Assembly: GCA_036250225.1 (NCBI GenBank)
Contig: JAPZLL010000054.1
Coordinates: forward strand, 1 to 64,000
Origin: Cercophora sp. LCS_1
Taxonomy: Eukaryota; Ascomycota; Sordariomycetes; Sordariales; Lasiosphaeriaceae
DNA length: 64,000 bases
Reading direction: 5' to 3'
Of the stretch, positions 20,595 through 31,170 are shown piece by piece; within the stretch, counting starts at the first letter, position 1, and every line of letters begins with the position of its first letter. The notes beneath the pieces are model-generated. The model was not told the DNA's origin. It made no database searches and saw only the letters and a program-made list of their open reading frames with translations. A program made the position numbers and the translations under genes.

Positions 20595-21818
20595 TCAGAT
20601 CCACTTGCCAAGCAGCGCCATGACGGCGGTGCCCAGAAACAGACAGACAAGCATAAAGACAATGTCCCTTCCAACGCGGGAGCGCTCCTTGTTGAACAAA
20701 AAGTCGCGCGCAAGAAGCTCCACCAAGCCAGTGTATAACAAGATACCGGCCGAGATCGAGTCAAGGAGACCCGACACAACCGACGCTGTAAAGCTGCCTG
20801 CATCGTACTGTGTCTTGAGACCAAGACCAATGCCAATGGCAAGCGGAGTGGTTAGGCCGTAGGCAGCGCAAAGAGCCCAAGGGAGCCAGGTGAAGCGGTT
20901 GGGGAAGGGAATCATGCTAAGTCGGGCGCCAATACCGAGGCCCTCGAAGGCTTGGTGAAACACGATGACGGGGTACAGACTCGAGAATTCCTTGCCAACA
21001 ACACCCAGGTTCAGGCCGATGATGACCGAATGGAAGATGACACCAAATTCGAGAACCAGGAAGGCGGTGATCTGCTGGCGAAAGGCGCGCTCGACCTCGC
21101 TGCAAGAGCCCCAGACGCTGTCAGTCTTCTCCACGTCGGCGGCGCCGTGGGCATTGATTTGGGCGTGAGTGTGGGGGTGGGGGTCTTGGTCGGCCGAGTG
21201 CAGAAACTGGTGCGAACACTGCGTCGTGGAGCGCGGGCGCTGGTCGTTGTCGGTGGACGTGTCACTCTCCACCTTTCTCTCGGCCTGCGTCTCGTTCTCC
21301 TTAGATGTGGTGCTGGCCGTCGCGCTATCCGTGATTGCAGCCTCGACATCGGCGTGGGCGAAACCGTATTTCTCCTCGACGTACCACTCAGCCCCAAAGT
21401 CGACCAGGAAGATGAGCATGACCGAGGTCATGGCAATGGCAGGCGGCCAGACGTACTCGGCCCAACCACCAGTTAGGCCAACACAGGAAGAAGGACCAAT
21501 CTCTTCGTAGGCGGGTGCGAGAAGGTGGATAAACGCCGTGGCGATAATGACGCCGGCGCCAAAGTAGCGGGCGAACAGGTAGACGTGACGAGGGATGCAG
21601 AGCTTGGGTAGACGAGTGGCGCAGACGGGAAAGAGGGTCGCGAGAGACGAGGTCATGAGAATGACGAAGATCGCCGAGATGCGGGCGCCGAGCTGGCCAT
21701 CGTAGTTGTTATCGCCCGGCTTGACGTAGCAGATGATGTCCTTTAGGTCGGCAGTGTCGAGGTCAACGCTGTGAGGATTGAAGACGGCGTCCGCCACGGG
21801 GTTGGATGCGTCCGCCAT
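20595..21818 (-). CDS. ZIP-family zinc transporter, plasma-membrane type
   Basis: A single-exon gene of 407 residues, typical for fungal ZIP (Zrt1/Zrt2-like) transporters that import Zn2+ across the plasma membrane. About eight TM segments are visible. The pore helices carry the signature HSVIIGLNLG (His about 263) and HQAFEGLGIG (His about 288); TM2 has GAGVIIATAFIHLLAPA. The cytosolic loop between TM3 and TM4 is acidic, Ser/Thr-rich and His-rich (HPHTHAQINAH), as expected for a metal-sensing loop. The start is the only in-frame Met near the N-terminus. No zinc-responsive promoter element was identified. Confidence 0.95.
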   Translation of the reverse strand: MADASNPVADAVFNPHSVDLDTADLKDIICYVKPGDNNYDGQLGARISAIFVILMTSSLATLFPVCATRLPKLCIPRHVYLFARYFGAGVIIATAFIHLLAPAYEEIGPSSCVGLTGGWAEYVWPPAIAMTSVMLIFLVDFGAEWYVEEKYGFAHADVEAAITDSATASTTSKENETQAERKVESDTSTDNDQRPRSTTQCSHQFLHSADQDPHPHTHAQINAHGAADVEKTDSVWGSCSEVERAFRQQITAFLVLEFGVIFHSVIIGLNLGVVGKEFSSLYPVIVFHQAFEGLGIGARLSMIPFPNRFTWLPWALCAAYGLTTPLAIGIGLGLKTQYDAGSFTASVVSGLLDSISAGILLYTGLVELLARDFLFNKERSRVGRDIVFMLVCLFLGTAVMALLGKWI

Positions 21819-23165
21819 CGCAGGAGATTCGAAGGTCGCAGGATTTTAGGATCTACGAGGTTTTGTTCAATTCGGAGGCCCGGTCGCTGCGAAGATCTGA
21901 GTCGCGGTTTGTTAGTCAGGGAGGCGAGACCGGGGACTTAAGGGCAACAAACCTGCCGCTGAACTAAAAGTCCGCACTACCTCCTGCTGACGTTTGAAAA
22001 TGGCGGGGAGCGAGGTAGCATACAGGCGCGGCTTTTGATCTCGCGTCACTGAACTGGAAAGAGCGCAGGATGCGGAAGCTGTGGCACGCTCCGTGGCAAG
22101 TTGAAGAGGGAAGAGACCACGAGCGGTGGCACCACAAGGGGGAAGAACGTTGAAGTTTTCATGCCTCCCACTCTCCCCGCCTTCCCATCGAGCCTCTTGC
22201 TGCGGCATAAAAGGGACCTTGATGGACATGGAGCGCCCAATCTCCATCCAGCTTTCGACTCCATCCAAACCTGAACGAGAACCTTGATGGTCCATCTCCC
22301 CACCTTTCAGTCAGCGCTGCAGGCGCCATCCTGGCTTCGACGCCGTTCAAACTTTGATGCGCCTTCGGCCACGCTTTTTCGGTCGCACACCACGGAAAGG
22401 GAGGGGTAGTTGCCCACCGAATGTTGTGTGGCAGATCCAGGTTCATCAGCTCGACATATTCCCCAGATGGTGGCCCTGGTTACGTCACACACAGCCGCAA
22501 GTTCCAGTGGTTCCTGTCGGAGCTTTTCCCAACGGATTTGGAGTCACGCTTCGTCTGACATGTCGATTGTATCCGCCGATTGGCTCTTCTCACCCCGGTA
22601 TCTCGCCTGGAGCACCTGCTCAGAGCAGGTGTCCCCGCCGCGCAACGTCCGTCCGACGCCTCCGCCACGCATTTGCCCCGCAAAAGGCATTTGTGCCTTA
22701 TCCCGCATCGCACTGCGGATCATAAACCGACGACGCCGTCACACGTTCCGCTTAGCTTGCGCGTTCGTAGGAATTGCGCCCCAACGTGTTCTCCCCAGTT
22801 CTACGACTGCCGTTTGCTCCCCTGTCGTCAACTGTCGTCCAACCGGGACCTTGCGCCCGGCCCTCCAAAATAGCATTCATGTCATCCCGTCACTCCTTCC
22901 CCGCCATTTAACTCCGCCTGGTGCCAACCTTCGCTTCCAGTCCTCGATGCCGTGGTTCGTTCGCCTCCTCCACCTTTGTCAGCAAGCCAACCAAAACACC
23001 AGCAAACCCGGCAAAAGACATGCCAACTCAGCAACGCAACATGCCGGGCCCCAGATTGATCGACCTTTTGGGGAACATCCCAGCGGCCGACCCCGCCCCG
23101 CAATCCAAAGCTCCGTTGACGGCTTCGTTCCGGCGATGCAACGACGCACACCGAAAGATCACCGC
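21819..23165. other. Long intergenic region, no supported gene
   Basis: About 1.35 kb. It includes the ZIP promoter and the 3' flank of the next minus-strand gene. A 361-codon plus-strand frame (22410-23495) overlaps it but runs antisense through a well-supported gene and has no domain. A perfect palindrome lies at 22613-22631. Confidence 0.4.
22613..22631. repeat. 19-bp palindrome
   Basis: CACCTGCTC, one base, then GAGCAGGTG: perfect 9-bp arms around a single central base. Each arm contains a CACCTG E-box-like hexamer. Confidence 0.9.
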
Positions 23166-23986
23166 CTATTTCATCACAAAATCCGGATGAGGTTGTTCCA
23201 TGATCCGCTTGACTGGCACCGTCGGTTAGCATGCCCGCTTTCGACACCACCACAAACAAACTCACAATCCTTCCAACCCCGCTTCTCCTTCGCGCCCGAT
23301 GCATGGATATTCCAGAGCCACAAGCACCACAGCGCAACCAGAGCATCCATCATGCGCCGCGTCAGCGGTACCAGAACCAGCAAGTTGTGCTCCGGCAATC
23401 CGTCGCTGCCCATTGTGCTCACCTGGGTGGCGACCACGTTGCCCTGCCCGTCACACCACTCCCACGTGTTCTTCTTGTCCTTGATGACAAAGTAAAAGTC
23501 ATGCTTTGGCTTGTTTCCTCTTTTCTTCTCTCTCTCGATTTCTTCGTCTGTCAACTGCTTGTACACCCGGAACCCCGAGTGGGGAAAGGGACTTTTCTTC
23601 ATGATTACGTTCCCTAACGTTTTCCTGGTTATGGATTGAAGCGAGAACTGATAGTCCATCACCCAAGCGTCGGGTAGGTGGATCAGGTTGTACAGGTGTT
23701 TGCCCCGGTGTGCGACGCGGGGCGTCCCGTCGCTTTGCGTCCTCACCCTGTAGTCTAGACGCTGGAACTCGATGCTCGTCGTCGCGTCGCCCTGAGCGTG
23801 GATCACTCTCGATAGCTCATACAGCGGCGACGACGTATTCGGGAGGCCGTAGACGAAGCGACCATGGAGCGCATATGTAACCGGCTGCACGATCTCATTC
23901 GGATCGTCGCGCTGTTCGTGGTACGCCGGCGGTTGGACGGGGTTTGCCGCCTCAGGGGCGAATGGCGGTGGGGGTTCGTCCGGCAT
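23166..23986 (-). CDS. Paralog A of an unknown fungal family, LURP/Tubby-like by inference
   Basis: Model: complement(join(23166..23212,23266..23986)), 255 residues. The intron has GTGAGT and CCAG borders and a TGCTAAC branch site 12 nt before the AG. After a Pro-rich N-terminus (about 1-30) the body reads YALHGRFVYGLPNTSSPLYE, SIEFQRLDYRV, LYNLIHLPDAW, FYFVIKDKKNTWEWCDGQG and LVPLTRRMMDALVALWCLWL. The alternating short beta-strand segments, the WEWxDxxG motif and the C-terminal hydrophobic DALVALW helix suggest a LURP-one/Tubby-like fold (antiparallel barrel around one helix), but that is only inference. Paralog B lies at 33984-34876 with the same motif order. No signal peptide. Confidence 0.75.
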
Positions 23987-24545
23987 GGTTTGCTTCTTCC
24001 GATCAAGCTTTTGGTCGCGGGGGTATGTCGCGGTTATTTATCTTGGTCTGGCACCTGACGTTGAGCTAAATACGAGCATAGCCCCCGCATTTGCGGCTCA
24101 GTTCGAGCAGGTGATTGAGTGGTGGCATGGCCAAGCCAAGCAACTTAAATACGCACCCTGCCGAGAGCCGAGCGGCGAATACGCTGTTTTGCTGCGGGGT
24201 TCCCGGTCTTTGAGTCGTATCGAGGCACGCCAAGGGGCGAGCCGTCCCAACAAAGGCCCCTGTCGTTTCAATGTCTAGTTGTTTCATTGTCTCCATTGAG
24301 GTTTAGAGCCCCTCCAGTTCGCGACGATATGCCACAGATCGGGTATTGGCATCACTTGGCGACTGGACGTGAAGTTGCCCTATGCGTAGTGCGTTTGAGC
24401 TTATTCAGACCGTGCTTGGCGAGAGTCATCCCTCCCCTTGACCGGACCAGAGTGGCGGCTCCTTATCAGCGTCGCAGGTATCGCCGTTCGTCCCATGTCA
24501 TAACCTCGATAGTACGTCTCATACCTGGTCAGCCACTCTTCCTGC
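23987..24545. other. Intergenic, no supported gene
   Basis: About 560 bp between two same-strand genes; nothing beyond presumed promoter and terminator sequence. Confidence 0.4.
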
Positions 24546-25419
24546 TCACTTCCCATCTGCAACACCTTTATTTTCACCAACCACCCCCTCGACGCCGCAT
24601 TCACCCTTCAACCCCACCGGTGCATGCTTCGCATCACCGAGCAACCTTGGCATCAACCCCAACGGCGCACACCCAAGAAACACCAGCAAAAAGTGCACAA
24701 TCCTACCACCGTTAGCGAAATCCACTTCACCTATCTCAGCCAACGTAAACTCACCCATTCAAAAGAATCATAATGCACGCAACCCCCGCCAACTCCTCAC
24801 CCGGCCACGTGCCAAGATCCTCATATTTGACGCCGTCCATCCAATAACAGTCACGACTCTCGGGCCGGCACGGCTGCGGCTTAGGGCCTGAACCGCGGAG
24901 GAAGAGACCCATGGCGAAACAGGCGATCGCGAGGCCGAATTCCCAAAGGCCGCCGAGGAGGGCTTCGAAGCGGTAAGGTTCGGGACCGATGCGGCGGAGG
25001 AGGAGGAAGGAGCGTGCGAGGGGTGGGATGTTGGCTAGGATTAGGAGAGGGGTCTGGGGGCGTTAGTCACGATTTTGGTTTGGAATTGAAGGGGGAGGTG
25101 AGTGACTGAGGGATCGAGTGAGGGATTGAGCGATTGGGTAAGGGAGTGACGAGCCGATTGGAGGAAGAAACGAGGAACTTGCCGCAATGTAAGCATCAGT
25201 ATACGATCTATCGGCCGCGACTTTGGGGTAGATGAAGAAGACGAGCGCCGTGATGAGGACGCCCAGGGAGGCGGTGCGCATCACCAGCTGCGAAATGAAG
25301 CAACATCTTATGCCGCCTGCGTGGCGCGGTCGGGGTTTTGTTGAGACTTCGGGCTCGAGCGCGGGTTCCTCACGGTTTGCGTCACCGGAAGCCGGCGCGG
25401 GTGTCTTGGGGTCGCTCAT
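24546..25419 (-). CDS. Four-TM membrane protein with a GC-AG intron
   Basis: Model: complement(join(24546..24702,24755..25053,25183..25419)), 230 residues. The first intron starts GCAAGT and ends CCCCCAG, a GC-AG intron; the second is GTGAGT to GGTAG. Both preserve frame. The N-terminus is polar (MSDPKTPAPASG). Hydrophobic segments are TASLGVLITALVFFIYPKV, PLLILANIPPLARSFLLL, FGLAIACFAMGLFL and GVACIMILLNGIVHFLLVFL, with a Cys-containing loop PCRPESRDCYWMDG between the last two. The topology recalls fungal MARVEL-like proteins, but no signature residue proves it. The C-terminus is soluble and Gly-rich. Confidence 0.72.
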
Positions 25420-25994
25420 CGTGGGGTGTTTTGATGTGCGACGCCGGCCGATGACATGGCGGAAGAGAGGGAAAGCTGTTCTGGCGGGGATGCGTGCATG
25501 ATATCTTCGTGAAAACCAATCCATCGCGTTGGTGGTTGATCGCGGCGGAGGAGTGAGATCCCTGAGTGATGTTGCATTATTGATCCGATTTTGGTTTGTG
25601 CAAACCGTGGCTCAACCAGGAAAGAAACGCGATGTTCAGGGGCTGGAAATTGGACGCGGTGAGTCGCGCAAATTGCACGCGTATTGGCGTGAATGCGGTT
25701 GGTAGGGAAGAAAAAGTTGGTGAACGTAGCGGCGAGCAATTGTTGAATTTATCAGTGATTTTGCTATTATTTTGCGGCAGATTCTGAGACCGCAGCGTTG
25801 GTGGCTGGTCAGTCGTCTCCGCTTACCTTATCCAGCCAACATGGTTGGCTTTCATTCCTCAGCTCTGGTCGAGCTGCCTTTCTCCCCTCTTGATGCCTGC
25901 GTCTATCGAGCGGGGTCTACCCGAGAGGAACCGTGAAGCAACGCAGCTTGCCCTGACTGCAAAGCCGACAGCATACTGCAATTCAACTGCAAAG
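25420..25994. other. Divergent intergenic region
   Basis: About 570 bp between the minus-strand membrane gene and the plus-strand HET relic. No gene seen. Confidence 0.4.
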
Positions 25995-26460
25995 ATGCGA
26001 CTCCTTCATGCTCAGACTAGGGAGTTCAAAGAATTCTTCTCCAACTTCCCTCCCTATGTAATCCTCTCGCACATGTGGGGTGAATAGCAGGTTTCCTTCG
26101 CAGACATGAAGGACGCTGGCCACACCGCCAAACTTGGGTATGCCAAAATCGACATGACCTGCCGAAAGGCCATCGGACTTGGCCTCGAATATGTCTGGGT
26201 CGACACATGCTGCATCGACAAGTCAAGCAGCGCTGAACTGAGAGAGGCCATCAATGCTATGTTTTTGTGGTATGAACGCTCCGCTGTTTGTTTCATCCAC
26301 ATGGCGGATGTTCCACCGGGAAACTACTCCATCGATTATTATAAAGCGCCCGCTAAAAGCCGGTGGTTCAAGAGGGGATGGACGCTTCAGGAGCTGCTCA
26401 AACCAGGGATACGTCTTTTCTTCGACTCCGCATGGAATCATATCAACTTCGCCAAACCAA
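25995..26460 (+). pseudogene. HET-domain gene, N-terminal relic with a nonsense codon
   Basis: From ATG 25995 the frame encodes the N-terminus of an NLR-associated type of HET protein: MRLLHAQTREFKEFF, YVILSHMWGE, stop, QVSFADMKD, LEYVWVDTCCIDKSSSAEL, EAINAMFLWYERS and KSRWFKRGWTLQELLKPG. An in-frame TAG (26085-26087) directly follows WGE, where related proteins have Glu or Gln. Beyond FFDSAWNHINF (about 26450) similarity stops and sequence from a different, oppositely oriented gene begins. The copy is therefore both prematurely terminated and 3'-truncated. A shorter product starting at 26106 could still be made but would lack the first HET motif. Confidence 0.8.
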
Positions 26461-26479
26461 CTTTTTGGGGTATAACCAC

Positions 26480-27709
26480 AGGAACACCAGCCAATGGTCC
26501 ACTACACAATGCGCCCATCCTGTCTCCAAATCAGACAGCACAGCGAGACGTCTTCAACCGCCCCACGCGATCCTCATCCTACATGCCCGCCCCCAAATGA
26601 ACCCACGCCTCCCAGACAGACAACTTCCCTTTACCACAAAGCAACACGCGGTGCTGCCCTCCCCGAGCCCGCTCCCCAAACCAGCCAAACTCATAACGTC
26701 CATCAACCGCATCCACCCAGGCAAACGAGACGTTATCCACGCCATCCGCACTGAACCCAAGCCGGGCAGGATAACCCCGCTTCCCACGCGGCGGCTTCCT
26801 CATCCGATAACCATGATACTTGACCTCAAAGAAATCCATCCGGCACACATTCTAATTGTGCTCATCAATCCTCCTCGGCCAGCGCCCAAAATTCAAAATC
26901 CCGCCCAAACCCTTTTGCCACGCCTCCTCGCTCTGCACCCGGAGTTTCATCTCGACAAAACCCCGCAGAGCGTCCAAACGAAAATACACGCGCCGAGAAA
27001 CAATCTCAATATAGAGATCTAGACCGGCCGATCACGAGAGATACGTATTAGAGTGCCTGCGCAGCTGGACCTGGAAGAATACACACCGGAGCTGCTGGAG
27101 CTCCCAGGTTCCCCGGAGACCAAAGAGGTGGTAGTTGAGCGATCTTATATCGAGATTTTTTGAGGCGGCGTCGATTGACTGCGATGTATTCGCCGTGGAT
27201 GTTGACGCTGATTTGGGGGCGGTACAAGGCGCGTAGGACGCGGAGGTATTCGGTGCGGCTGGGGAAGCTTTCAGCTAGGTTAACGTTTGTGTGTGGGAAC
27301 AGCTGGATGCGTTGTTGAATAGGTGGCGTGCGTCGGGATGTGAGATAGAGGTGCGTCATGTAGCACATGACGAGGTACAATTTGATGAGTTGGAGGAGTT
27401 TGGCCCATGGCCTGTTGTGAAGGGGTGTGATGTCGAGGCCCGAGAGATGGCGGCCATATTGGGAGATTATGTCTCGCGCTTTTGGGTGGTGTGTTGCGCT
27501 TGTTGAGGCGGCGCCGAGGGGTATTTCGACGAGGTTATACGTCAGGGCTTCACTGATGACTGGGCCGAGCTCGTTGAGAAAGACACGAGAGACAAGATGG
27601 GTCTTTTCTGGATATTTCCTGAGCTGGTGAGCCGGAGGAGATCGAGACGGGGTCTGGTTGCTGCAAGAATCTCGACAAGAATCTCAGGTGGGAGGTTTTG
27701 GAGTCCCAT
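26480..27709 (-). pseudogene. Decayed F-box gene
   Basis: On the minus strand ATG 27709 opens an F-box: MGLQNLPPEILVEILAATRP followed by RLDLLRL. The reading then continues only by changing frame. One frame gives VSRVFLNELGPVISEAL and RDIISQYGRHLSGLD. Another gives KLYLVMCYMTHLYLTSRR, TEYLRVLRALYRPQISVN and GEYIAVNRRRLKK. A third gives RRVYFRLDALRGFVEMKL, then an in-frame TAG after RRIDEHN, then FFEVKYHGYRMRKPPRG and a final ERARGGQHRVLLCGKG. At least two frame changes plus a stop codon make an intact product unlikely, though one break could be an unrecognised intron. F-box proteins normally recruit targets to SCF ubiquitin ligases. The gene is not evidently close to the 59-64 kb F-box array. 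Confidence 0.65.
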
Positions 27710-28102
27710 CTCGAACATACATGCAGTTTGATAGTGAGGTGAACTTGAGTGTGGTACCCTTGATTCAACTTTTTTTTTGGGACGCGCGGAAGTTTGTAGC
27801 TCTTAAAGCGGTTGCAGTGGCTGCCTGCTTGAGGAGTCATCGGCGGGAAGAGAGGGGCGGCTAAAGGGATGCGGGCACCGCTCTCCGCAGTTGATTTTTG
27901 TGTCTGCAGGACTGTAGGTGTCGCTGGTGTTGCGCATTGTGAAGAACGGACACGCAAAGTTTGGGACATAATTCGCATTGTGGATAAGGTATTCAAGTGT
28001 GCTGTACATCATGATGATGACGATGGTGAATTCTTTGCTGTTAAAACCAATACCTAAATGCGAACTTGGGGTTTCTCTTCCCAAGGAACTTCTTGGGATA
28101 TG
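27710..28102. other. Intergenic region
   Basis: About 390 bp between the F-box relic 5' end and the ankyrin gene 3' end. No gene seen. Confidence 0.4.
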
Positions 28103-30793
28103 TCATCCCAATGCGTCAAAGAACTCGTCACCATCCTCGTCACTCCCGTTGCCGTCCTCCCTGAAAAGGATAGCCGTGTTGTAATCCACACTGTCTTCTC
28201 CCTTGTCGTATTCCGATGGCCAGTCATCGACATCACGATGCCAGGCCCTATCAGCAAGTTCGTCATTGTCGTAAAGCTGTTGCCATTGCCAACCGAGCCA
28301 ATTCCGTATTCGTCCGAGCTCACCCGACTCGTCCAACTCGTGCTTATGCTCCATGAACAGCCCAGCTTCCCAGTTTCTCTGTTGAATCTCGGTGACTAGA
28401 GCAAAGAAGGTGAACACTTCGAGTTGCGTAGGCCTAGATTGCCCAACAAACTGGGGGCAATCCATCCTGCAGATAAACACTGTCATGGCACCGCGCCCAG
28501 ATGGGCAATTAGGGTTGATCCCCACGATGTTCATGGCGCGCAGGCAGTTGATTTGCTCGAGACCGGAATCAAATGAAATTATGCTCAACAGGTCCCAGCG
28601 ATGCCCGTCGTGAATGTCGATCCGTGCTCCCGCTTTTTTCAGGTGCCAGAGGGCTGAAACATTCCCGGTGTCCGCCGCCCCCATTATGGGCGTCCACCCA
28701 TCGTAATTTTGAGCGTTGATGTCTGCTCCGGCACGTAAAAGACCATTGAGGATTTCGGGGAGACCACCGCCGTTGAAGGGGGAACAGGGGAGTCGTTGGA
28801 CCATGGGCTTTATGTGTCGATAGTAGGTGTTAGAAAATGCTTCTTTAGGTGTGATCTCCCCAAGCCTGCGCATGTTGGCTACAGTATGCAGTGGGGTGTC
28901 TCCCCACTCACGACACTGTTTGTTGGGGTTTGCACCAGCCGCAATCAGCAGTTTTTGCATGGCGGAGTTAGCGCATACGTGGAGAGGCGAAGATCCAGTT
29001 TGACATCTGGCGTTAGCGTCTGCACCATACTTGAGCAAGAGAGCTGTAAGTGCGCTCTCACCTCCCCACAATGCAACGCAATATAACGGTGTCATTCCTG
29101 AAGGAAGACTGCGGACTTCAGGAGATGCGCCATGACGAAGAAGAATCTCCATTTGGCTCAAGTCCCCCCGAACTGCTGCCCAGTGCAAAGGGGCATATCC
29201 TAGTTCGTCGAGTGCGTCGATGTGATGCGGCTCAGCAACCAAGGCTTGCTCAAGCGAGAGATTGTTCGCACCCAGGACGGAATCCGCGATTGAGGTTGAT
29301 GAAGATGTGCCACCCAACTCTTCGTCCATGTCCAAAAGATTTTGCAAGATACGGCGTGAGTCGGCCGGCAGCCAAGGCTTACTAGCATCCCTCATCAATG
29401 CAGCCTTTGGTGCTGCCATTCTGAGCGTCACCCTGGAAGGAAAGATGGGTATTAGTCTTGGCCAGCATGTTTGTTTCCGTTCGAATACTGTACCGGTCTT
29501 CTCTGCCGCTCAACATACGATGGCATAACCTTGCGTTCAGAAGAAACTCTAGAACTATGCAGTGACTGTCACTGAATCCGACGTATCTGTGAATATACTA
29601 GTTCAAATCGCCGTATGGGTCAGTTCACGGTCAATGTGAGTGCAACAGTCAGACTTCCTCACCGAAAAGTATGTCTCGCCCGAAGGCACTAAGTCTGATG
29701 GAAGCCATTCTCTCAGGCTAATTTTTTGTTTGAGCCAGTCAATATCTCCTGAAAAGATCGCCGCATAAATGCCAGGAGGTTCGGAGATCCTTGGGATAGC
29801 GAGATGTAGTGAGGCTCCAACGTCTGCTAGGGAGCTCCAAGTAGTTGAGATAAACACAGCACGCCGGAGAAACCATGTTGGGAACAAGTACGCAAGGCTC
29901 ACCGAGCTTGCCAGTCTTGAGGGGCAAGTTGGGAGGTCGCATGGGATGGGTGGAACGGCTTGGGAACCTTTGTACCGAATTGTCCACTGCCCGATAATTT
30001 TGCGTGTCCACGAGGGCGATTGCAGAACAGACCAGGTGTTGCGCTGGCAACGACAGGACTGGGAATAAGTACTATGTTGACGTTTTGGGATTACAGCGCT
30101 CGAGCCATTCACGTGGGATGTCCCGTCGGTTGTTCTCTCTGGCGAGTCTCCCGGAATAGAGGTGGTGATGATGCGTTCGAGTGTGTCGAAACGAGTGTTG
30201 AAGTGCAGCAACTGTAACTGCATCGCTGAGAAATGAGTCTGCGACATGGTGGCAAGTTCCGTACTGACTCTCTGGTTCTGGACTCTTTGATCGTGTCAGT
30301 CTTTGAAGAAAACTTGACGCCCTCCATAGTACTCGTACTGCTGGAATATCCCAAGAAGGCCCAGACAGATGTTCAGGGAATCCTGACACCGCTTCCCGCG
30401 ATCCCTGATCATCCTGACCTTCCCACGAACTCGCTGCCAGCTGATGGCTGAAACACCTGGCTCTTTTGCCCCCTTCACCAGTGCTTGTTTTCGATTTCTC
30501 TGTAACTTGACCTGAATTTCCAGTAGACTGCCGACAATCTCGTTGAGTTCGGACTCGATCGTCCGAATTTGACAGACGAAATCATTCGGGACAGCCAAGC
30601 GGGGGTCTGCCATGTTGTCGGCAGTCGCTCGAAGGTGCTCTACCAGTGTCTGCAAGTTCGAAAGTTCGTTCAGCATGTCGCGGAACTCTTCCGACGCGTT
30701 TGCAAGCGATCGCAGCGTCTTGATCCCGAAGCCCAAAGCATTGGAGACGGAGACCACCGAGGCAATTGCCCCGAGCACGGTGATTGGGTCCAT
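28103..30793 (-). CDS. HeLo-like N-terminal domain / ankyrin repeat protein
   Basis: Model: complement(join(28103..29432,29530..29586,29655..30284,30339..30793)), 823 residues. Residues 1-150 begin MDPITVLGAIASVVSVSNA, the pattern of the fungal STAND N-terminal (Helo_like_N) domain, with helices as in FRDMLNELSNLQTLVEHLR. The middle region (about 200-380) has the SQSCRCQRNT motif and IGQWTIRYKGSQAVPPIP seen in fungal ankyrin proteins of this class. Ankyrin repeats follow at about 453-655: GYAPLHWAAVRGDLSQM, GMTPLYCVALWGGESAL, GSSPLHVCANSA and GDTPLHTVANM. The tail is acidic. It has no NACHT/NB-ARC. Role: probably signalling in non-self recognition (inference). The second exon end (GTCTGA donor) is weak and was chosen because it alone restores the frame; the other junctions are good. 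Confidence 0.78.
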
Positions 30794-31170
30794 ATTGGTA
30801 TCGTGGGGTGAGGTTTCCAAATGAGTGGTTGACAATACCTAGGTCAAAAGGGGATGCAGAGCGACAAAAAGAACGAAGGCTTCATGGCTGGGGAAATAAA
30901 ATTCTGACGACACTGCAGTCGGTGAAAGCAGGGCTTCCCGCACGGCAAAATGGCGTCTCGAGGCAGATTTCATGCAGGCGTGGCAGCCGCTGCTCCAATG
31001 GGTAGCATGGGCTTGAGGGCATTTGCATGCACTGCTCACGATGTGGAGGGACGGGGCGGACATTGGTTGGTCCTTGGCTGACCGGTGTCTGCCTTCTCCA
31101 CCGTGGGCGATTTCATGATTCCTCAGAATCCCCAAGATGGCAGTTGGAATTTTGAGGACACTGCAAGTAA
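30794..31170. other. Intergenic region
   Basis: About 380 bp between two minus-strand genes. Short frames only. Confidence 0.4.

Noticed and set aside
22410..23495. 361-codon plus-strand frame
   Set aside because: Overlaps antisense the 3' end of paralog A, composition is Pro/Arg/Ser/His noise, no start context.
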